From: Planktothrix tepida PCC 9214
GTDB taxonomy: Bacteria > Cyanobacteriota > Cyanobacteriia > Cyanobacteriales > Microcoleaceae
Reading direction: 5' to 3'
DNA: 54,478 nucleotides
Assembly: GCF_900009145.1 (NCBI RefSeq)
Contig: NZ_LN889800.1
Coordinates: 1 to 54,478, forward strand
Shown: piece by piece, positions 44,552 through 53,826 of the stretch
How the letters are laid out: each line of letters begins with the position of its first letter
Position numbering within the stretch: position 1 is the first letter of the stretch
Notes under the pieces: generated by a model
Database searches by the model: none
Seen by the model: only the letters and a program-made list of their open reading frames with translations
Told to the model about the DNA's origin: nothing
Program-made: the position numbers and the translations under genes

Positions 44552-45844
44552 TTAAGGGCATAAAGAGTGTTCGCGTAGCGTTCCGTTTGGTCTATCGCGC
44601 TCTTCAACTTCTAAATTTGTTCGTAAATAATCCCTAACCCAATCACAAGCATACTCTAATTCATTAACGTGAAGAATCTTTTTGATATCCCACAAAATCA
44701 CCGTGCGATCATCGCCTCCAGAAATCAAGAATTTACCATCCGCAGTAAAAGCCAGAGCCATTACCCATCCTTGATTTCCGGGCAAAGACTTGAGTAATTT
44801 TCCTTCTAAACTCCATAATTCCACCTGACTATCAAGACTTCCTATGGCGATAATTTGACCGTCAGGACTAAAAGTAATTTCCGTTAAATTCTCCCTCTCT
44901 GTTTGAATCGTTTTCAGTAATGTTCCATCTAGTTTCCACAGTTTCAGGTTGCGATCTTGACAGACAGAAGCGATAAAGTTTCCTTGAGGACTAAAGGCAA
45001 CTCCCCAACAAGCCGCCTTTGAATGAGTTAAAGTTTTCACGGGTTTACCATCAGCTTGCCAAAGTTTCACAGTACCATCTTGACTGCTAGAAACCAGGAG
45101 TTGACCGTCCCGACTAAAGGCTAATCCTCCGATTCTTTCCTTGTGAGCCTGAATATTATGCAAAAGTTTGCCATCTAAATTCCAAATTTTAATCGTTCGA
45201 TCATCTCCTCCCGTAGCGATGATTTTGCTATTGGGAGCGATCGCAAGGGCAAAAACAGTAGCCTGATGTCCTTTAAAGGTTCGCAACAGTTTAACCGGAG
45301 ATTGATCTCGATTACTGACATCCCAAAGTTGCACTGTATAATTATTGCTCCCTGTCACCATGAAACGACTATCTGGACTGAAAATGACAGCGCGAAAACT
45401 AGATTGGGGTTGTTCAACGGTTTGCCACAATTTGCCATCCGTGTGCCATAGTTTCAGAGTATTATCTTCACTAACGGTCGCAAATAACTTGCCATCAGGA
45501 CTGGTGGCAATATCCCAAATGGTATCTTTATGCTCGTAAAGGGGTTTTAACAGATGTTGATTGCGTTTCCAAAGTTTGACAGTGCGATCAACACTTGCGG
45601 AAGCCACCATCAAACCATCAGAACTCATTGCAATATCTCGAATGGCTGAATCATGTTGCTTTAAGTCTTTAATAAAAGTTCCATCAATGTGCCAAAGTTT
45701 AACCTGATTATCTTTACCACCCGTAGCAATATATTCACCCCGACAATCAACCCCGATAACAGCTTCATTGCTGATCAAAGTTTTCACTAAAGTTCCGTCG
45801 GTTTTCCAGATTTTAGCGGTGCGATCACTACTAGACATCTCCAA
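44552..45844 (-). CDS. C-terminal part of an IS-split AAA_35-WD40 gene
   Basis: The 430-aa frame holds the last nine-and-a-half WD40 repeats and the YACDWVRDYL tail. Its ATG and first four residues (MEMS) come from the end of the inserted element; host sequence begins at 45832 with SSDRTAKIW, the second half of a WD repeat. It continues the frame of the fragment at 46922-49201. Without its own promoter or AAA domain it is probably not functional, unless read from the element. Confidence 0.9.
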   Translation of the reverse strand: MEMSSSDRTAKIWKTDGTLVKTLISNEAVIGVDCRGEYIATGGKDNQVKLWHIDGTFIKDLKQHDSAIRDIAMSSDGLMVASASVDRTVKLWKRNQHLLKPLYEHKDTIWDIATSPDGKLFATVSEDNTLKLWHTDGKLWQTVEQPQSSFRAVIFSPDSRFMVTGSNNYTVQLWDVSNRDQSPVKLLRTFKGHQATVFALAIAPNSKIIATGGDDRTIKIWNLDGKLLHNIQAHKERIGGLAFSRDGQLLVSSSQDGTVKLWQADGKPVKTLTHSKAACWGVAFSPQGNFIASVCQDRNLKLWKLDGTLLKTIQTERENLTEITFSPDGQIIAIGSLDSQVELWSLEGKLLKSLPGNQGWVMALAFTADGKFLISGGDDRTVILWDIKKILHVNELEYACDWVRDYLRTNLEVEERDRPNGTLREHSLCP

Positions 45845-45858
45845 AATAGAAAAAAGGA

Positions 45859-45892
45859 GGGGTAAAAAGATGATAAAATTAAATTTTACCCC
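45859..45892 (+). promoter_or_regulatory. Hairpin just upstream of the transposase start
   Basis: GGGGTAAAA (45859-45867) and TTTTACCCC (45884-45892) form a perfect 9-bp stem ending 9 bases before the ATG. Stems like this in IS elements can block translation of transcripts entering from the host gene; that role is inferred here. Confidence 0.55.
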
Positions 45893-45901
45893 GGATTAGA
45901 G

Positions 45902-46822
45902 ATGAGTAAATTAAGAGACTATCTGGACAAGAATCCCCAGCAAGCAAAAAGGCTATTAGGGATGGAATATGAACAGATGATAGAACTCATTCAAGCTGCG
46001 GAGTTATTAGAAGAAGAAAAACGACAGGAAAAAGAAAAAACTAAAATCAGGTTGATTAAAGCAGGTGGGGGTCGTCGGCAGAAATTATCTGTGGAGGAAC
46101 AAATCTTACTGACTCTAATTTATCTGCATCAAATGCCGACATTTCAAATGTTAGGGTTACAGTTTGAAGTCAGTGAATCAACAGCGAATGATATTTTCCA
46201 TAACTGGATAAAAATCTTGAGAGAATTACTACCAGCGAGTTTGCTAGAGCAAGTAAAAAAAAACGAGAGTGATTGGGAGTGGGTAGAAAAAATTCTGGTG
46301 GAATTTGAGTTAGTAGTAGATAGCTATGAACAGCCCAGGGAAAGACCAACAGACAATGAAGAGCAGAAAAAATATTACTCAGGAAAGAAAAAGACACATA
46401 CCTTTAAAAATCAAGTCATTGTCATGCCAAATGGAAAAGAAATAGTGGATGTAGCTGTGGGTTATACCGGAGCAACAAGTGATCTGAAATTGTGGAGAGA
46501 AAGAAGCCAGGAATTGGGGAATAATCAAAAATACAGAGGGGATAAAGCTTATGTAGGAGAAACAGCAATTAATACACCGTATAAGAAACCGAGGAATCAA
46601 GAGATGTCGGCGGAAAAGCGAGAAGAAAATCGGTTAAAAGCCCAACAAAGGATTGTAGTTGAACATTTAATAAGACTGATAAAAATTTATCGAGTTGCTT
46701 CAGAAAGATTTCGGTTAAAGAGGCAAAATTATGAAGCAGTAATCTTGACAGTATGTGGATTAATAAGATGGCGAATAGGAGCGATTGTATTACCATCTAA
46801 GAATTGCCCAGAATTCTTTTGA
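45902..46822 (+). CDS. IS5-family DDE transposase
   Basis: The product has 306 aa. A helix-turn-helix of the HTH_Tnp_4 type (LSVEEQILLTLIYLHQMPT, then LQFEVSESTANDIFHNW) is at about 60-105. A DDE_Tnp_4 catalytic domain follows with Asp in VVDSYEQPRERP, Asp in GDKAYVGE and Glu in RIVVEHLIRLIKIYR. It cuts and joins the ends of the surrounding element. The frame is complete, so the copy may be active. ATG at 45902; the ribosome binding site is weak. Confidence 0.93.
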   Translation: MSKLRDYLDKNPQQAKRLLGMEYEQMIELIQAAELLEEEKRQEKEKTKIRLIKAGGGRRQKLSVEEQILLTLIYLHQMPTFQMLGLQFEVSESTANDIFHNWIKILRELLPASLLEQVKKNESDWEWVEKILVEFELVVDSYEQPRERPTDNEEQKKYYSGKKKTHTFKNQVIVMPNGKEIVDVAVGYTGATSDLKLWRERSQELGNNQKYRGDKAYVGETAINTPYKKPRNQEMSAEKREENRLKAQQRIVVEHLIRLIKIYRVASERFRLKRQNYEAVILTVCGLIRWRIGAIVLPSKNCPEFF

Positions 46823-46921
46823 GAAATAATTGTATATCAGAGATAAAATTCATTAGTTATTATTAATGTGACTGAAAAAGCCTATGAATCCGTTACTTTT
46901 GGAGAAGCCGGCACAGGAGTG

Positions 46922-49201
46922 CTAGAGATTCCAAAAGTAGCGATAGAGGGCATTTGGAGATTTTCGGAGATGTCTACTTCCTGAAACTAATAAATTTCCT
47001 TGGGAACAAAACGCCACATCCCAAACCGCATTCTGATGTCCTTTTAGGGTGTGAAGTAACTGACCGTCAAGACTCCAAAGCTTTACGGTATTATCCAGGG
47101 ATGCAGAAGCAATCAGTTTACCATCGGAACTAAATGCTACATTCCAAACGGGTAGTTGATGTCCTGGAAATGTGTGCAATAATCTAGCATCAAGATCCCA
47201 TAATTTGATCGTTTTATCTGTACTTGCAGAAGCAATCCGTTTACCATCTGGACTAAACGCTACTCCCCAGACTGGGGTTTGATGGGCTGGAAAAGATTTA
47301 ACTAAACTCCCATCAACTCGCCAAAGTTGAACTGTCCCATCTAAACTTCCTGAAACAATCTGTTGACTATCAGGACTGAAAGCTACGCGAGTCACTGCTG
47401 TAGAATGGTTTAAGGTGTTCAGCAATTTGCCATCTCGCTGCCAAATTTTAACCGTATTATCCATACTGGCAGTGGCAATCAATTGATCGTTAGGACTAAT
47501 CGCCACACCCAGCAAAACACCTTTATGGCCGATTAAACGGTTAAATTCGTTGGTTCCATAAACGGTTTTTCTTAAGGCAATTTCTACATTTTCTTTGGTT
47601 TGACCATCGACATTTCCTAAACTCTCTAATCTGCGTTTGGCTTTAATGGCATCAATCATCGCGTCTAATTGGTGATTAGAAGCAAATAAACCTTTGGAAG
47701 AGGATACTAAGGCTTTAATTTCGCTAATCCGGGCTTCTCTATTACTAATCCGAGCTTTTTTATATTGTTTAAATGCAAAGAATCCTAAGCCAGAAGAGAG
47801 CAAAAATGCTAGACTAATCGCTCCTAATAATAATCGCTGTAATCGAGCATTTTTTTGTTCTTCAATAAACTGCGCTTCAATTGCTTTAGCTCGTTCTAGT
47901 TCTAATTTTTGTTGGCTTTCTTGATAATCAATATTTTGGGATGCACTGAGAAAATTATAATCTAAATCGCTTAAACTTTTTCCGTGTGACCAAAGTTGAG
48001 CATCTTTTAAGGCTTGTCCTCTTAATAAACGAGATTCATCTTGTTGACCCGACGCAATCCAAGCGTCAAAGGTTTGAGAATAGGGGCGGAGTTTCGCTAA
48101 TTGTTGTTGTACCCACTCTAAATTAAACACTTCTTGATAAATTAAGTTTCTAACTTTTAAATATCCCTGATGTTTAATCATTAAACCGGATAAGAATAAT
48201 TCAATTTGTTCCCGATTATCATTGGTTTCAATGTCTTTCCCTTGCAGAATCGTTTGGTAAATTCCTAACAATCTGCCTGCGTTTTTGGGGTTATGAATTA
48301 GCCGATCTCGGATGGTTCTTAAATGTTCGGGTTCGTCTTGAGATTCCCATTTTTCAATAATTTGCGATCGCACGATTTTTTTGATCCAAAGATTCAAACT
48401 ATTTTCAGCTATAAAATCGAGATTTTGCTCGTAATTTAACAGTAATAATTTGAATAACTTTTGGGTTAAAAAAGGTTGCCCGTTTGTCCAGTTTAACACC
48501 TCTTGGAGAATCACTTTAGGCTGTTCAAGAACTTGGATTAATCCTTCAGCTAACGGAGTCGCTTCTTCTAAGGTAAATCCTGTTAAATCAATGGCGGTTC
48601 CAATATTAAATGGGGTACGGGTTTTATTCGCAATTAAATCTGAGGGAGTCGCTACACCAAATAAGGCAAAGGTTAAACGTTTATATTCAGAGTTAACCGC
48701 CCGTTGATTATAGCAAGCTCGAATTAAAGCAAAAAAGTCATCAATAGCGAAATTTAGACTCAGAAGACTATCAATTTCATCAATAAAAATACAGAGATTT
48801 TGTTCAGGAAATTGCTCAATTAATAAGATTTCTAAAAATTTACTTAATTTTTGAACTAAAGAAATCCCCTCTTGTTCTTGCCACCAGGTTTTAAAATTCA
48901 GTTTGCCAAAACATCTAAATCCCCGCAATAAATCCATCATAATGCCTTTATACCATTGTAGTGGCGTGGTGTCTTGGCTGACAATTTGGGTCATATCGAC
49001 AACAGCACAACAATATCCTTCGGTTTCAAGTTGATGTTTGGTTCTAACTAATAAGGAGGATTTGCCCATTTGTCGGGAATTAAAAATATAGCAAAATTCT
49101 CCGGCTTTTAAGGCGTGATACAGTTGGTGATCGCAGGCACGCACAACATAGGTCGGATCATTATTATGTAAACTACCACCGACTTGATATTCAGTTAGCA
49201 T
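46922..49201 (-). CDS. N-terminal part of an IS-split AAA_35-WD40 gene
   Basis: The frame encodes 759 aa: the AAA_35 NTPase (P-loop NSRQMGKSSL, 41-50), the SGQQDESRLLRGQAL linker, coiled coil, a membrane segment near 448-470 and the first four-and-a-half WD40 repeats. The host part ends at residue 742 (LLVSGS); the last 17 residues are read from the inserted element up to a stop at 46922. Rejoined with 44552-45829 it gives one 1167-aa protein with 14 WD repeats. Expression of the truncated form, with no complete propeller, cannot be excluded. Confidence 0.92.
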   Translation of the reverse strand: MLTEYQVGGSLHNNDPTYVVRACDHQLYHALKAGEFCYIFNSRQMGKSSLLVRTKHQLETEGYCCAVVDMTQIVSQDTTPLQWYKGIMMDLLRGFRCFGKLNFKTWWQEQEGISLVQKLSKFLEILLIEQFPEQNLCIFIDEIDSLLSLNFAIDDFFALIRACYNQRAVNSEYKRLTFALFGVATPSDLIANKTRTPFNIGTAIDLTGFTLEEATPLAEGLIQVLEQPKVILQEVLNWTNGQPFLTQKLFKLLLLNYEQNLDFIAENSLNLWIKKIVRSQIIEKWESQDEPEHLRTIRDRLIHNPKNAGRLLGIYQTILQGKDIETNDNREQIELFLSGLMIKHQGYLKVRNLIYQEVFNLEWVQQQLAKLRPYSQTFDAWIASGQQDESRLLRGQALKDAQLWSHGKSLSDLDYNFLSASQNIDYQESQQKLELERAKAIEAQFIEEQKNARLQRLLLGAISLAFLLSSGLGFFAFKQYKKARISNREARISEIKALVSSSKGLFASNHQLDAMIDAIKAKRRLESLGNVDGQTKENVEIALRKTVYGTNEFNRLIGHKGVLLGVAISPNDQLIATASMDNTVKIWQRDGKLLNTLNHSTAVTRVAFSPDSQQIVSGSLDGTVQLWRVDGSLVKSFPAHQTPVWGVAFSPDGKRIASASTDKTIKLWDLDARLLHTFPGHQLPVWNVAFSSDGKLIASASLDNTVKLWSLDGQLLHTLKGHQNAVWDVAFCSQGNLLVSGSRHLRKSPNALYRYFWNL

Positions 49202-49310
49202 TAGGGGATTTTTTATAGATCATCTATAGCCATTTTTAATAATCTTATCAAATTGGTTCTACTGTTGATAAAATAGTTTTAGTCTTAATGAAGATTTGCC
49301 CTTTTCCCCT

Positions 49311-50750
49311 ATGAATCAGAGTTTAATAGCAGAAGCCGAAGCTTGCTTTCAACAATCCATTCGATTTTATAACGGTAAACCAGTCGGAACCGTTGCAGCG
49401 ACTGAAAAGGTGTTAGTCGAAGAACAACTTAATTATAATGAATGTTTTATTCGAGATTTTTTTCCCTGCGGGTTGGCTTTTTTAATGCAGGGAAAACGAG
49501 ACATTGTTAAAAATTTTTTAGAAGTTACTTTAGGTTTACAATTAGATTGGGAAAGCCCAATTAAAGGAGAAGGATTATTTGCAGAAGTGCGCCAAGCTCT
49601 TTTGACTCAAGACCCTCAAAATGAGGAATGGGTTAGACCCGGACAAGGGTTAATGCCTGCTAGTTTTTTAGTGGTTAATCAACAGGAAATTAAAGCTGAT
49701 TTTGGTCAACGTGCTATTGGTCGAGTGACTCCCGTTGATTCAGGATTATGGTGGATTTTTTTATTGAAAATTTATGAAAAAGCCTGTGATCAAGCTAACG
49801 TTCCCGAAGAAAAAATTGCCCATCGTCCTGAATTCCAACGGGGAATGAAATTATTATTAGATTTATGTTTAGCGAAACGCTTTGATATGACCCCTACCAT
49901 GTTAGTTCCTGAAGGAGCATTTATGATTGATCGACGCATGGGGGTTTACGGTCATCCTATCGAGATTCAAGCTTTATTTTATATTGCTTTAAAAGTAGGA
50001 TTAGAATTATTAAATCCTGAAGATATTCAACTTTTAGACTTGGAAAATAGATGTCATCGATTAATCAAGTATATTCGACATCACTATTGGTTAGATCCGG
50101 GTTTATTACGTCGAGTTTATCGTTATCAAACTGAAGAATTTGGAGAAACGGCATTAAATAAATTTAATATTTATGCGAATACGGTTCCCGGTTGGGTTTT
50201 ACGATGGTTAGATCGCAAAGGCGGCTATTTAGTTGGAAATGTTGGAGTCGGTTGGATCGATTTTCGGTTCTTTACTCAGGGGAATTTATTATCAATAATT
50301 AGTTCTTTAACTACTCCAAAACAATCCCAAGCCATTTTGACTTTAATTGAGCAACAATGGTTAAGTTTAATTGGAGAAATGCCGATGAAAATTTGTTATC
50401 CTGCTGTCAGTGGTCGAGATTGGGAAATTATTACCGGATGTGATCCCAAAAATGTTCCTTGGTCATATCATAACGGCGGAAATTGGCCGGTTTTAATGTG
50501 GTCATTAGCAGCAGCATCAGTCAAAATGGGTCAGGCGGAAATTGCGACCCATGCGATTACAATTGCTGAAAAAAATTTAATGAAGGATGAATGGCCAGAA
50601 TATTATGATGATGAAGATGGAAATATTATTGGTCGTCAAGCAAGACTCTATCAAACTTGGACAATTTCCGGCTATTTAGTGGCTCAATATTTACTCCAAA
50701 ATCCTCAATATTTAGACCTAATTTCATTTTCAGCTTCACCTGATGATTAA
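49311..50750 (+). CDS. GH100 alkaline/neutral invertase
   Basis: The product has 479 aa from ATG at 49311. It hydrolyses sucrose to glucose and fructose in the cytosol. Family blocks are YNECFIRDFFPCGLAFLMQG, the catalytic-acid region TPVDSGLWWIFLLKIY, PEGAFMIDRRMGVYGHPIEIQ, and the C-terminal SGRDWEIITGCDPKNVPWSYHNGG with the second carboxylate. The length fits cyanobacterial InvA/InvB. A TTG five codons earlier could also start; neither has a good ribosome binding site. No sucrose synthesis gene is close by. Confidence 0.93.
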   Translation: MNQSLIAEAEACFQQSIRFYNGKPVGTVAATEKVLVEEQLNYNECFIRDFFPCGLAFLMQGKRDIVKNFLEVTLGLQLDWESPIKGEGLFAEVRQALLTQDPQNEEWVRPGQGLMPASFLVVNQQEIKADFGQRAIGRVTPVDSGLWWIFLLKIYEKACDQANVPEEKIAHRPEFQRGMKLLLDLCLAKRFDMTPTMLVPEGAFMIDRRMGVYGHPIEIQALFYIALKVGLELLNPEDIQLLDLENRCHRLIKYIRHHYWLDPGLLRRVYRYQTEEFGETALNKFNIYANTVPGWVLRWLDRKGGYLVGNVGVGWIDFRFFTQGNLLSIISSLTTPKQSQAILTLIEQQWLSLIGEMPMKICYPAVSGRDWEIITGCDPKNVPWSYHNGGNWPVLMWSLAAASVKMGQAEIATHAITIAEKNLMKDEWPEYYDDEDGNIIGRQARLYQTWTISGYLVAQYLLQNPQYLDLISFSASPDD

Positions 50751-50780
50751 TAGAAATTCTATTTTGAATTTCCAGATCAA

Positions 50781-50810
50781 TTAGACGAATGCAAACTGAT
50801 CCGCTATGAT
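50781..50810 (+). promoter_or_regulatory. Possible sigma-70 promoter
   Basis: TTAGAC (50781-50786), an 18-base spacer, and TATGAT (50805-50810), about 97 bp before the next start. Confidence 0.35.
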
Positions 50811-50906
50811 AGACCCAACCTTACAAACTTACAGATTGGAAAGGTCACAGCCATAACAGACTCGAAACCCCCAACTGTTCGTTTCACTTCCGTTTAGGAC
50901 TGAATT

Positions 50907-51257
50907 ATGAAAGCACAAACCTATGATCGCATTAAAACTTTAGTGGATATTCCCGCAGATTTTGGAAAATCCCTGATTCCAAAAGGCACAATTGGAACGG
51001 TTATTGAATGTTATGAACGACCCAAAGAAGGGTATGCGGTTGACCTAACAATTTTGAGTGAAACTGGAGAACCGGGTTTTGAATATGAAAGTGTAATCCT
51101 ATATCCTGATCAATTTTCAGTTGTGATTGATACACCAGAAATGGGGGCTTTTATTTCTGCTTTTGGGGATATTAGTTATGAAGTTCCTCAAGTCGTTCAT
51201 GAGCAATCTAATTCCTCAGAATCTCCCGAAAATCAGGCAAATCAAGAGTTATCTTAA
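50907..51257 (+). CDS. DUF4926-like small protein
   Basis: The product has 116 aa. The first ~72 residues are beta-rich with a KOW/SH3-like look (DRIKTLVDIPADF, IPKGTIGTVIECY, then a strand pair ending in the YPDQFSVV segment), as in DUF4926 proteins. The last ~25 residues are Ser/Asn/Glu-rich and probably disordered. Function is unknown. It stands alone between invertase and nucleotidase genes on the same strand. Confidence 0.7.
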   Translation: MKAQTYDRIKTLVDIPADFGKSLIPKGTIGTVIECYERPKEGYAVDLTILSETGEPGFEYESVILYPDQFSVVIDTPEMGAFISAFGDISYEVPQVVHEQSNSSESPENQANQELS

Positions 51258-51268
51258 ACGGTAATTCG

Positions 51269-51336
51269 AGAAACCGGGTTTCTCAACTTCTCCTATTAAT
51301 ATCACCTTCTGAATACCAGTCAGGAACCCGGTTTAG
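51269..51336. repeat. Paired inverted 15-mer repeat, decayed copy 3
   Basis: A perfect AGAAACCGGGTTTCT at 51269-51283 and a degenerate partner AGGAACCCGGTTTAG at 51322-51336, 38 bp apart rather than 35. It follows a gene end, as do the other two copies. Confidence 0.75.
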
Positions 51337-51377
51337 GCATTAAAAATCCAGAGAAATAATCAAGGAAAACTTACCCT

Positions 51378-52970
51378 ATGAAACGGACATTAAAATTTGG
51401 TTTAAGTTTATTTTTAATCGGGCTAATTTTAGCGATCGCCCCCCAAAGCTTAGGATTATTTAACCCAGAATTTAACCTCAGAATTCTCCATACCAATGAT
51501 CATCATGCTCATTTAGACGCGATTTCGACAAAGGAAACACAACTGGGGGGAATTGCTCAACGGAAAACCTTAATTGATCAATTAAAATCGGAAAATCCTA
51601 GAGAAACACTGCTCTTAGATGCAGGTGATATTTTTCAAGGAACCTTATATTTTAATCAATATTTGGGTCAAGCAGATTTATCCTTTTATAATCAGATGAA
51701 TTATCAAGCTGGCACCCTGGGAAACCATGAATTTGATCGCGGACAAGGCATTTTAGCTGATTTTATTAAAAAAGCGAAATTTCCCCTTGTTTCTGCTAAT
51801 CTAAAAGTTGCCGATTATTCCCCTTTAAAAAATTTAGTTAAACCTTGGATAATTCTATCCGTTAATGGAGAAAAAATCGGAATTTTTGGCTTAACCGTAG
51901 AAGAAACCGCTAAACTTTCAAGTCCAGGGGAAGGCGTGAGCTTTACTAATACGATGGAAGCGACAAAAAAAGCTGTTGCAGAATTAAAGCAGCAAGGGAT
52001 TAATAAAATTATTGGTTTAACTCATATTGGGTTTGAATCTGATTTGAATTTAGCCAGAAATATCGATGATATTGATATTATTATTGGCGGACATAGCCAT
52101 ACCCCTCTCGGTTCTATGCCGAATGCAACACAACCCTATCCTGTTGTTACTAACACACCCAATGGTAAAACTGTTTTAGTTGTTACAGATTGGGAATGGG
52201 GGAAATATTTAGGGGATTTAAAAGTTAAATTTAATCGCCAAGGAGACGTTATTTCGTGGCAAGGTTCACCTCATGCTATTGATAATACAATTCCACCGGA
52301 TGCCAGTTTTGCTAAACAATTAGAAGCCTTTTCAACGCCTTTAGAAATTTTACGTCAAACCATTATCGGCAAAACCGATGTTCTTTTAGATGGAAGTCGA
52401 GATAAAATTCGTACCCAAGAAACAAATTTAGGCAATTTAATTGCTGATGCCATTTTAAATAAATTCCGACCCGATGGTGCACAAATCGCCATTGTAAATG
52501 GCGGTGGAATTCGTTCTAGTATTCCGCCGGGACAGATTAGTGTTAGTCAAGTGATTGAAGTGCTTCCCTTTGGTAATACTATTGGTCGTTTAGATTTAAC
52601 CGGAGAACAAATTAAACAAGCCTTAGAACATGGTGTGAGTCAGGTTGAATTAGGAGAAGGGAGATTTCCCCAAGTCGCAGGATTACGGTTTATTTATGAC
52701 CCCAAAGCGCCCGTTGGTTCTCGCGTTCTGTCTATTTTTGTTGTTGATCAAACTGGACAAGAAAAACCCCTGAATTTAACTACAACCTATCGAGTTATTA
52801 CCAATAGTTTTATGCTGAATGGGGGAGATGGTTATGAAGTTATGAAAGCTGGAAAAAATTCTGTCGATACGGGATTTTTGTTTCTGGATGTAGTCATTGA
52901 TTATATTAAGCAACAATCTAATATTAATGTGAAATCCGGCGATCGCATTATGGTCAAACAATCCCTGTAG
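51378..52970 (+). CDS. Exported bifunctional metallophosphatase/5'-nucleotidase
   Basis: The product has 530 aa. A hydrophobic N-terminus (about 8-24) is a signal peptide or anchor. The metallophosphatase domain carries LHTNDHHAHL (metal ligands Asp41 and His43), LLDAGDIFQG, TLGNHEFDRG and GGHSHTPLG. The C-terminal 5_nucleotid_C domain (about 340-500) has ETNLGNLIADAIL, VNGGGIRSSIPPG and FMLNGGDGYE. It resembles UshA and should release phosphate and nucleosides from external nucleotides. ATG at 51378. Confidence 0.93.
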   Translation: MKRTLKFGLSLFLIGLILAIAPQSLGLFNPEFNLRILHTNDHHAHLDAISTKETQLGGIAQRKTLIDQLKSENPRETLLLDAGDIFQGTLYFNQYLGQADLSFYNQMNYQAGTLGNHEFDRGQGILADFIKKAKFPLVSANLKVADYSPLKNLVKPWIILSVNGEKIGIFGLTVEETAKLSSPGEGVSFTNTMEATKKAVAELKQQGINKIIGLTHIGFESDLNLARNIDDIDIIIGGHSHTPLGSMPNATQPYPVVTNTPNGKTVLVVTDWEWGKYLGDLKVKFNRQGDVISWQGSPHAIDNTIPPDASFAKQLEAFSTPLEILRQTIIGKTDVLLDGSRDKIRTQETNLGNLIADAILNKFRPDGAQIAIVNGGGIRSSIPPGQISVSQVIEVLPFGNTIGRLDLTGEQIKQALEHGVSQVELGEGRFPQVAGLRFIYDPKAPVGSRVLSIFVVDQTGQEKPLNLTTTYRVITNSFMLNGGDGYEVMKAGKNSVDTGFLFLDVVIDYIKQQSNINVKSGDRIMVKQSL

Positions 52971-53049
52971 GAGAGTAATAGTAGGGGAATATGAACGATT
53001 GTTTCTTGTTCCCTATCTCCACTCTTATCCTCATTCAGTCAACCCTAAT

Positions 53050-53811
53050 TTAAGATTGAGTATTTGATTTTAACTTATTATTGGGTGTTAATTCAGAATT
53101 AGTCACTAATGCGCCATCTTCCATGTGAAGAATGCGATCAGCAACATCCAAAATTCGATTATCATGGGTAACAATTAAGATAGTACAACCCTGTTCTTTG
53201 GCTAAGGTTTGCATTAAATTAACTACATCTCTTCCCGAATGACTATCAAGAGCAGCCGTAGGTTCATCGGCTAAAACTATCGGGGGATGACTGACTAATG
53301 CACGAGCGATCGCAACTCGTTGTTTTTGTCCTCCAGAAAGATTATCAGGATAATAATTTAAGCGATTTCCTAACCCCACTTTTTCTAACATTGCAGTGGC
53401 TTTTTGCTGCATTTGGTAACGAGAGAATGCTCCTTGAACTTCTAACCCCATTTGCACATTCTGTAAGGCGGTTAAGCTCCCATGTAAATTATGAGCTTGG
53501 AAAATATAACCTGTATTTCGTCTAGCTTTAACTAATTCTCCTGCACTAGCACCTAAAAGTTCTCGTCCTAATATATTTAAACTTCCAGACTGTACAGAAC
53601 GTAAGGCTCCAATTAAGGTTAATAATGTGGTTTTTCCTGAACCAGAGGGGCCAGTCATAATCACAATTTCACCAATGGTAATTTCTAAGTTAATATCAAA
53701 TAAGACTTGTTTTTGTAATTGCCCTTTTCCAAAATAATGATCTAAATTTTGAATCGAGATCGCTGGATTACGTTTTGTGGACTCTTGAATATCTTGGATT
53801 TGAGTTTGCAT
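53050..53811 (-). CDS. DevA-type ABC transporter ATP-binding protein
   Basis: The product has 253 aa. Walker A GPSGSGKTT, signature LSGGQKQR, Walker B VLADEPTAALD and the switch His in IVTHDNRI are all present. The wording of the chain (NITI-like GEIVIMTGPSGSGKTTLLTLIGALRSVQSG) is closest to DevA, the ATPase of the DevBCA exporter family. The usual devB and devC partners are not adjacent: the genes on either side are an unrelated nucleotidase and an acetyltransferase. Partners may lie outside the window. ATG at 53811, 15 bp from the divergent next gene. Confidence 0.9.
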   Translation of the reverse strand: MQTQIQDIQESTKRNPAISIQNLDHYFGKGQLQKQVLFDINLEITIGEIVIMTGPSGSGKTTLLTLIGALRSVQSGSLNILGRELLGASAGELVKARRNTGYIFQAHNLHGSLTALQNVQMGLEVQGAFSRYQMQQKATAMLEKVGLGNRLNYYPDNLSGGQKQRVAIARALVSHPPIVLADEPTAALDSHSGRDVVNLMQTLAKEQGCTILIVTHDNRILDVADRILHMEDGALVTNSELTPNNKLKSNTQS

Positions 53812-53826
53812 GGAGTTAACCTAAAA

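Larger units (their letters stand above)
45833..46975 (+). mobile_element. IS5-like insertion sequence, complete, 1143 bp
   Basis: Terminal inverted repeats AGACATCTCC at 45833-45842 and GGAGATGTCT at 46966-46975; one gap further in, AAAAT also matches. Both ends are flanked by ACT (45830-45832 and 46976-46978), a 3-bp target duplication that fits the ANT pattern I recall for the ISL2 group of IS5. One transposase gene fills the interior. A subterminal 13-bp inverted repeat (46891-46903 with 46930-46942) lies near the right end. It interrupts an AAA_35-WD40 gene on the opposite strand. Confidence 0.92.

Noticed and set aside
44552-45844. The 430-aa WD40 ORF as an independent gene.
   Set aside because: Its start codon lies in the IS end and its sequence continues the upstream fragment in frame, so it is the 3' part of a split gene.
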